Assembly: GCA_009760855.2 (NCBI GenBank)
Contig: WPIO01000155.1
Location: 62,001 to 126,000, forward strand
DNA length: 64,000 nucleotides
Direction: 5' to 3'
From: Cristatella mucedo
Taxonomy: Eukaryota; Bryozoa; Phylactolaemata; Cristatellidae
The notes beneath the pieces were generated by a model. That model saw nothing but the letters and a program-made list of their open reading frames with translations. It made no database searches and was not told where the DNA came from. The position numbers and the translations under genes were made by a program. Positions 57,790-64,000 of this stretch are shown piece by piece. The first letter of the stretch is position 1, and each line of letters starts with the position of its first letter.

Positions 57790-58035
57790 CAATTAAGTAG
57801 AAACTAAAAGTGCACCAGTTTATCACAGTATTGACTGGGTCCTATCATTTGTCCTTTGTGTGCACCTGTGTGCTGACACTGTGCATGGTACGGCCATTTC
57901 ACGTGTTGGCAATTTGAATGTCACCATTATTCATACGGTCATGCTTCCTTTACAGCAATATTTAATTGCCTAAAAAGAGATTAAGTTTTCTGGATGATAC
58001 TATGCAAATTCGTCATATTATATTATTTATGTTAT
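57790..58035 (+). mobile_element. LINE-A 3' UTR and 3' end, diverged
   Basis: GTGTGCTGACACTGTGCATG, TCATGCTTCCTTTACAGC and a degraded hairpin with TTAAGTTTTCTGG. No coding part. Confidence 0.75.
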
Positions 58036-58124
58036 TATACCGTCAGCCAATTACCGGCTGGAAACCGTTTCGGCAGCCACTAGGTGACCGACGCCCAGAC
58101 ATAATTGCCATTTTCCAGACCCTT
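58036..58124. other. Short unassigned stretch
   Basis: Nothing recognised. Confidence 0.4.
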
Positions 58125-58290
58125 GAGTCAAAGCCTAGGGGTAAGGCGAGGGCAGTCCACAGTCCAGGTCATGGGTTCGAGTTCTGCGCCAGGCAATTCT
58201 GTATAGCCCACTGCGAGCAGGAGAGGTACCGCCATCGCTCTACTACCTCGACATCAATGAGGCTATTGTATCAGCAATCAATCTTGGAGA
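58125..58290 (+). mobile_element. SINE1-related element, diverged
   Basis: B-box region GGTCATGGGTTCGAGTTC and body blocks (GCCCACTGCGAGCAGGAGA) remain. Confidence 0.5.
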
Positions 58291-58589
58291 AGGGAAGAGA
58301 CGTTCTTCCGGAAATATGTGAAGTGTAACGAAGCGGCTTTCTTAAGATAGACTTAATGGACGATCGCGTTCACCGAGCGTAGCCACTGTGCAAGTAAACT
58401 ACTCGTGTAGCCAACATCCACATTCACGTGCACACTTCTTACCCCTGAAAGAACATTCAGTCACCAGCAGAGGCCTGGATAACGGAAGATGGCTTGATCT
58501 AGCTCAGCAAAGAGATAGGAAAGCTTAGCTGAACCTAGAGGACGGCTTAGAAATGAACATAATATAAGCAGCAGCTGTTCGGGGTGGCC
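58291..58589. other. Unassigned stretch
   Basis: Nothing recognised. Confidence 0.4.
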
Positions 58590-59115
58590 GGTAAGGAAGG
58601 GCCACTGTCGGCCGAAGCAGAGTAGACGCCGTTGCGTAAGAGCCTTAAATGCGATTTCTACCGTCTAGGACCAACAGAGCAAAGGCCTCTGTCAACAACA
58701 ATCTTCAAGCGGTCGAAGGAAACTACCAATACAATCCTATGCTCTTAGGGTGACATACCGCTACAAAATATGCATTCACTTGTAACAAGTTTTGGTGAGT
58801 GGAATAGAGCCTAAGAAGTCCGAGGGCCGGCGTGAGTTCAGAGTCGCTAGGTGACCGGACCAATATAGCTCGATGTTAATTGGGGTACTTGGGCGCGTCG
58901 GCGTAAGGCCACTGCTGATAAATAGCAGTACCGGGCCAACGGGCAGACGGCATCCTGGTTGGCCCGAAGGCTGGAAGAGTCATCGCATTAACAACCGAAG
59001 GCTTCGAGAGCCACCGCACGTCACTGTGCGGTGGCTTGATCGCAACATATTTATCGCCCGTATAGAAACTATAGGTACGAAGAGGCTGAAACTGGTACTG
59101 CAGTTCATCAGGGTG
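58590..59115 (-). mobile_element. LINE-B C-terminal fragment, interrupted
   Basis: 58590-58735 (GACGCCGTTGCGTAAGAG, CTTCAAGCGG) and 59065-59115 (AAGAGGCTGAAACTGGTACT) match LINE-B on the minus strand. The 330 bases between them are an unidentified insertion with an inverted repeat at 59009-59036. Strongly diverged. Confidence 0.6.
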
Positions 59116-59860
59116 TGAAAGAGTTACCCTATGGAGCTACCCATCTGAGTCACAGAAGCACTTTGTATACGCATTGTTGATCGAGCCTTAACCCAAGCAG
59201 CTCCTTTACGAAAGGAGACATACGATTGATTGGCTTGAATTTTTCAACCAACCTTATGACCGAATTAACCAGTTTTAGGCGCCCAGTTGCTGTCTTTATC
59301 CCAACCAATACTGAATTTCAGAAGTCCATTCTAGACAGACCTGTATTTCCAATGACAAACTAATTCGTCCAGATTTGATAGATTTTTATTTTACCTTAAA
59401 ATAGTTTGCGTCTTCGTTCGAGCCTCTATTGCAAAAACATTTACATAAAATAGTTGGTCTCTAATATTACGTCGTGATAATGTCTGCTGTATGACTGAAC
59501 CATTAGTGAAGTTGTAAACGGTTAAGAGCTGCATGGCACAACATCAAAACTCTTGAACAACAGTATAAGTACGGCATACATCTGCATATTTGAGTCACAT
59601 TAAATTCTAACAGTATCTTTAAGGTATTACAACTCAAAGAAGTTCCTTTGCAACGTTAGAATGCACTGCTTCACGACAGGAACCAGCGAAAGGATGGGCA
59701 TCAATGTTGGCTCACAAATCGTAATTGCAGCAAATAGGAGCACCTAGGTCAATCGGAGTTCATGCCTACTATTCGCCGGAGGATTAAATAACGATTTATC
59801 TTAGCTCAGTGTGAAATAAACTCCTGGTGATAAATGGCATTATTACTGAAAAATCCTCGA
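59116..59860. other. Stretch without a recognised gene
   Basis: Nothing recognised. Some of it may be degraded LINE-B or LINE-A sequence. Confidence 0.35.
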
Positions 59861-60268
59861 CCTGCTCGCCTTGACCGAAAACCTGGCTGAAATCCATTAA
59901 CTGCCATAATCACCAACTGACCATTAACAACGAAACTCGTTCATGTATCTCCTTCTTTCAAACCTCTAGATCAATCTAAACTGGCTGAATCGTCGTTATC
60001 ACACATGCAGCCTTCAATTTCAAGCCGTTTTCAGACCCCTCCAAGCAGTCTTTCGCATCTATTGTTTTGAATTCATCCGACAACGAGGTCGGTAGGGTGG
60101 CAATAATCCGTCGCTCCCCAGATACCAAGTCCTCCTTTACCTCAGAATTTTCTTATCTCATTTCAATTATGTGTGCACAAAATCGATCTTTACTCGTAAT
60201 GGGTGATTTTAACGTTTATTTTGATACCTCATCTGGCGCCTTCAAAATCAATTTCGTGCACTAACTGA
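59861..60268 (+). mobile_element. LINE-A endonuclease region, left part
   Basis: Frame 60067-60264 encodes the C-terminal half of an APE-type endonuclease: RSPDTKSSFTSEFSYLIS and MGDFNVYFDTSSG. G-D-F-N is the conserved endonuclease motif. SINE1 is inserted at 60269, flanked by TAACTGA on both sides. Confidence 0.8.
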
Positions 60269-60447
60269 TGGCACACTAGGTAAGGCGGTTGCTTTCACGA
60301 CCTCGGTCCCGAGGTCGTGGGTTCGATTCCTTCGGTGGGCGATTCTTTATCGCCATTGTAAGCGGTGGTGATAGCCATAAAGGCTCTTCTGTCGCTATTC
60401 AAAAAGATGCTGTTTAATCGGCTATGATTTATATATTTATTTTTATT
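60269..60447 (+). mobile_element. SINE1 with target-site duplication
   Basis: TGGCACACTAGGTAAGGCGG start, B box GGTTCGATTCC, full body, AATCGGCTATGATTTAT tail and AT-rich end. TAACTGA at 60262-60268 and 60448-60454 is the probable target-site duplication. Confidence 0.93.
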
Positions 60448-60820
60448 TAACTGACTCGTTTTCTCTTGTAACCCCAGTGCATGACCCGAGTCCCACTAAC
60501 GGTCACACCCTCAACCATTTGTTTTCCTAAAATTGCCAGCTGCCGTCACCAATTGTGACCAAATTTTGCGTATCTGACCACAAGTAGATATTCAGTCTAC
60601 AGTGTCAGCATAGCTGACGGTGTTTAACGACCTACTCAGGAATGCAGACTCTCGGAGGAGTATCTCTGCTTGCTATGCTCGATCTTTCGGCAGATTTTCA
60701 GACTATCTATCACCAAGCCCTTCTTAAGCGCCTCTCATCTCACCTGGGCATCACTGCCACTAAATTGCAATAGTTCAGATCCTATCTCAGTGGGAGACTA
60801 CAGAGTTTTTTTCTCCCTGT
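60448..60820 (+). mobile_element. LINE-A endonuclease end and truncated reverse transcriptase
   Basis: Continues LTDSFSLVTPVHDPSPTNGH (endonuclease C-terminus), then jumps to the reverse transcriptase motif A region and ends at PISVGDYRV-like coding (YLSGRLQS). About 700 bases of linker and N-terminal reverse transcriptase are missing. Confidence 0.75.
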
Positions 60821-62137
60821 GCCGTTATGCCAGAGAGCTGCCTCCGGCGACTCTTAGCGTGGTGTGGACCTTTACCTGATTTCTCGTTGATACCTTCGGG
60901 TATTCCGCTGCTATTCTTTTTGCGACGATTTCTGAGCCGTCCTCGGATACACTACACAAAACAGGACCTGCTTTGCATAAGGTGCGATATCGCCGTTACT
61001 TGATACCTACCGGCGGGCTTTCTTCGGCTGGTCGATGAGAACCTTCCTGCATCCTGCGTTCGCCCTATCAACAGCTCGGCTATCAAACGTACGACCCCTA
61101 AGTTTAAAGCACTGAATAGTACTCGTCGGGGTAATATCACACCTACCGTCCCTCAGCATGTTGTGAAACGTCGACCGGCGGCCGTTACTAAGTCGAATTC
61201 AAATTCGAAGGGGCCGCTTCTGCCAGGCCGGCTACGCGCCGACTTGAATGCAAGCCCCTTCATTGGCGATGCGAAATTTTCGGACAGCCTCTTAAATTCC
61301 GCCTACTAAATGTCCCCTCGCCAAAACCGAGGGGTTACTCATCCGAGATCAGGTCGTCCAGGAGAACCTAGGTGCATTTCTGCTTACCGAAACTTGTATG
61401 ACGCCTTGTTCCAGTAGCTGTGTATCTGAGACCACTCCACCCGGGTTCTCATTCTGTCAGTCCATGCGTTCTGACAAGGTTGGCGGTGAGTTGCAATTGT
61501 TGCTCGTGAATTGTTCGGCTATGAGATGTCCAGTTTTTCGCATGGGCCATCATTTGAATCAGTTGCAATCAGGTCCTCATCAAAGACAGTGCCTCTCGCT
61601 GTTGTCATATACCGACCTCCTTCTGACTGTTTAAACTTGTTTATAGAAGAATTTTCGGAGTTCCTCGCCAAAATACTTTCGCGTAACTGACTATTACTGA
61701 TTGCTGGAGAGTTCAATATTCACAATGACAAACCAATCAACAGCCAGGTCCGCTCATTTCTCGACAGCCTAGAGAATTTTGGTTCGGTCCAACACGTTAA
61801 CTATACCACCCACGTCGGCGGCCATAACCTAGATCTCGTGATCACGTGATCACTAAGGATGTCTTCCCCACTGACCTTGTGACCTTGTCGGCTGATCCTT
61901 TCGGATCGGATGTTCGGTCTCATTTACTGTTCCTGCTCCCTTGAACGTACAGGGTAATATCGAACTTGTCCAGTGACGCAACTTAAAAAGCATCGACATG
62001 GACATATTTTTGAAATCTTTTTATGATGCAGGTCTTCTTGATCTGCACCCAGACTCGACCGACAGCCTCGATACCCTCACTAGTGCAATGAACATGATAC
62101 TTTGGAGCTCTTGACAAGCATGATCCCATTCATTCTG
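60821..62137 (+). mobile_element. LINE-A 5' region and endonuclease
   Basis: 60821-61270 corresponds to the LINE-A 5' region also seen at 1190. The APE endonuclease begins near 61300 (LLIRDQVVQENLGAFLLTET; T-E is the catalytic motif). It ends with the H-containing motif GGHNLDLVIT near 61820. The G-D-F-N motif is G-E-F-N here (IAGEFNIHNDK). Frameshifts occur at least near 61330 and 61690. Linker coding SIDMDIFLKSFYDAGLLDLH follows. SINE1 interrupts it at 62138. Confidence 0.85.
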
Positions 62138-62323
62138 GTGAGCCGTAATGGCTCACTAGGTAAGGCGGTTGCTTTTCATGACCTACCTCGGTTCCCGAGG
62201 TGGGTTCGAATCCCGCAGTGGGCGATCCTTTATCGCCACTGCAAGCGGTGGTGATAGTCATAAAGGCTCTTCTGTCGCTATATAAAAAGAGGCTGTTAAA
62301 TCAGCTAGTATTTATTTATTTTT
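62138..62323 (+). mobile_element. SINE1 in LINE-A linker, with target-site duplication
   Basis: GTGAGCCGTAATGGCTCACT start, B-box GGTTCGAATCC, full body and AAATCAGCTAGTATTTATTT tail. ATTCTG at 62132-62137 and 62324-62329 flanks it. Confidence 0.93.
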
Positions 62324-63405
62324 ATTCTGTCCGTATACAGAGTCGCGGAGAATCCTTTCAATTTACAAAAGAAACTTCTAAAGATGCACCATGTTAAGCG
62401 AAGGCTTGAACGTCATTTTAAGAAATCGGGGTCTGATGCAGATCAAGTCAAATTCAACGAATTCTTCTGAGTTTATACACCCGGAAGCTTAAAAAGCAAG
62501 GGCTTCTTTTTTACTCGAAAACTGAATTCCTGCCTTTCGGACCCAAAACAGATTTATAAGACAGTAAAAGATTTACGGGACAATGCTGAGCGGTCTGACT
62601 CCCCAGATATTAAGGGCTCAGCCGAAAAGTTTTCAGCCATCTTTACTGCAAAAATTGTGCACATTCGTGCCTCCCTAAAGCCCCCATGTGAGTAAAGCAA
62701 TTGTGGAATCACAGCGTGTGACCTTCCTTAAAAGATTTTCCGAAGTTTCTGCATGCTATGTGTCTACCTTAACAAGGTTTAGTAAAAAGAACTCGTCTCC
62801 TGAATAACCTATGCCATCATCTCTGTGATCTTTACTGGCTGACCATCTTAGCCCTGCCATGCCCGAAATTTGTATTGCTTCTTTAGAAAAAGTGGTTGTA
62901 TCCAAATGCTTCACATGGGCAATCTTTAGACCCATACTAAACAAGCCAGGATTCGAAACAGAGGTCCTTGCAAACTATTGCCCAGTTTTCCTTCTTCCTT
63001 AGTGTCGTGACAGACCAGCTGAAGTAAGAAAATTTCACACCTTGCTTGGCAGTTCCACTCTGGTTTAAGATCTAATAACTCCACAGAGTCAGGCATTGCT
63101 TCGGAGGTGTAGTGACCTCCTTAGAAATGCAAACTTAGGTAGAATGTCTCTGCTTGTTCTGCTCAATTTTTTGGCAGCTTTTGATACTAATATACCTTAT
63201 AGGCCTTCTTTGAGAGCTGCTCGTTTTACCTGGGCATCATTAGTACTGCACTGAAATGGTCCAGATCCTATCTCAGTGGGAGAATTCAGAGTAGGACAGC
63301 ATTTAGTGGGTCCCTGTGATTCGTCCTTCACGTGCTTATGCGTGCTGACACTGTGCATGCTGCCACTAACCACATTTGCATGCTGACCCTGTGCATGTCA
63401 CCCCT
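62324..63405 (+). mobile_element. LINE-A linker, reverse transcriptase N-terminus and 3' UTR (internally deleted)
   Basis: Resumes with VKRRLERHFKKSGSDADQVK, then EKFSAIFTAKIVHIRASLK. N-terminal reverse transcriptase follows (LNKPGFETEVLANYCPV, against NYRPVS) and motif A to the YLSGR region near 63290. There it joins directly to the 3' UTR, skipping about 1.1 kb of reverse transcriptase. The 3' UTR runs to about 63405, where a minus-strand LINE-A tail begins. Several stops and frameshifts. Confidence 0.85.
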
Positions 63406-64000
63406 AATAATAATAATAATAATAATAATAATATTGCACTTGATAAAGCGCCCTCAGAGAACTTAATCTCTTTCTAGGCGCTTTACATTTGCTGCAAAGT
63501 GATATGCAATAAAATAGTAAGTAAAATCATGCTTGAAAAAAAACAAAATGAATAATATGGTTAGGGGTGACATGCTCAGGGTCAGCATGCAAATGCGGTT
63601 AGTGGCAACATGCACAGTGTCAGCACGCATAAGCACATCAAGGACGAATCACAGGGACCCACTAAATGCTGTCCTAAATAGGTGTGTTTTTAAGTTTCTT
63701 TTAAATGTGGTCAGGTCAGGGGATATTCTGACGCAGGTCGGGAGGGAGTTCCAGGCTTTGGGAGCATACGAGCTAAATGCACGGTCTCCAAAGGATTTAA
63801 GGTTTGTACGAGGTATTTCCAGACTGTTGGATTCCGAAAAGCGGGTGGTACGATGCTTGGCCTGATTGGGGAGTATATCTGAAAGATAGGCTGGAGCCAT
63901 AGAATGAAGAGACCTAAAAGTGAGCGACAAAACCTTGAAGTCAATTCGTTGCCTCACTGGTAGCCAGTGCAGGTCGGCGAGAAGTGGAGTAACGTGGCAA
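63406..64000 (-). mobile_element. LINE-A C-terminal region, young, continues past the window
   Basis: (AAT)n, hairpin, 3' UTR and open coding on the minus strand (63649-63957): PAYLSDILPNQAKHRTTRF, SFGDRAFSSYAPKAWNSLP, ending TAFSGSL. It is very close to the 56.4 kb copy. The window ends inside the coding region at LADLHWLPV; the 5' end is not visible. Confidence 0.92.

Overview
This is eukaryotic, repeat-dominated DNA. The evidence is GT-AG introns of about 6 kb, AATAAA-type polyadenylation signals, non-LTR retrotransposons of the CR1/L2 type (reverse transcriptase box F-Y-A-D-D-T-Q-L-Y-L), tRNA-derived SINEs and long microsatellites. The CR1/L2 elements point to an animal, most likely an invertebrate, but I cannot name the organism. 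There are no bacterial operons, CRISPR arrays, rRNA genes or free-standing tRNA genes that I can support.

The only host gene content I can defend is a pair of related plus-strand genes between about 7.5 and 27.7 kb, here called RING-A and RING-B. Each has an exon that ends just after the first Cys-x2-Cys pair of a RING zinc finger, then a phase-0 intron of about 6.0 or 6.7 kb, then a terminal exon with the rest of the finger, a helix, a stop codon and a nearby poly(A) signal. The shared intron position and the similar post-RING helix suggest a tandem duplication. RING-B has a canonical C3HC4 finger. RING-A keeps only part of the ligand set. The introns hold LINE fragments, CT tracts, palindromes and, in RING-B, an 89-copy 20-bp minisatellite. 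Two weaker minus-strand exon candidates lie at 354-500 and 11215-11447.

Nearly everything else is mobile or simple sequence. LINE-A is the main family: APE endonuclease plus reverse transcriptase, a 3' UTR hairpin and an (ATT)n tail, with about 25 fragments. LINE-B is a second, related family with about 8 fragments. SINE1 and SINE2 are two tRNA-derived families with clear A and B boxes. SINE2 carries a 3' end like that of LINE-A, which fits mobilisation by LINE-A machinery. The elements are heavily nested: LINE-A in a decapeptide-coding repeat, LINE-A in LINE-A, SINE1 in the LINE-A coding region, and SINE1 in a 12-bp minisatellite.

By region: 0-7.4 kb, LINE-A/LINE-B/SINE remnants and two palindromes; 7.5-14.4 kb, RING-A; 14.5-20.2 kb, LINE-A, SINE2 and an interrupted coding repeat; 20.2-27.7 kb, RING-B; 30.1-32.3 kb, a 2.2-kb pyrimidine tract; 33-40 kb, LINE-B, SINE1 and simple repeats; 41-48.5 kb, CTG-rich and CT-rich DNA with an inverted-repeat element near 43 kb; 48.8-64 kb, a retrotransposon graveyard with two LINE-A coding regions in head-to-tail order from 59.9 to 63.4 kb. 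I found no clearly new biological system. The most unusual points are the RING pair, the structured palindromes and the consistent strand orientation of the CT tracts.
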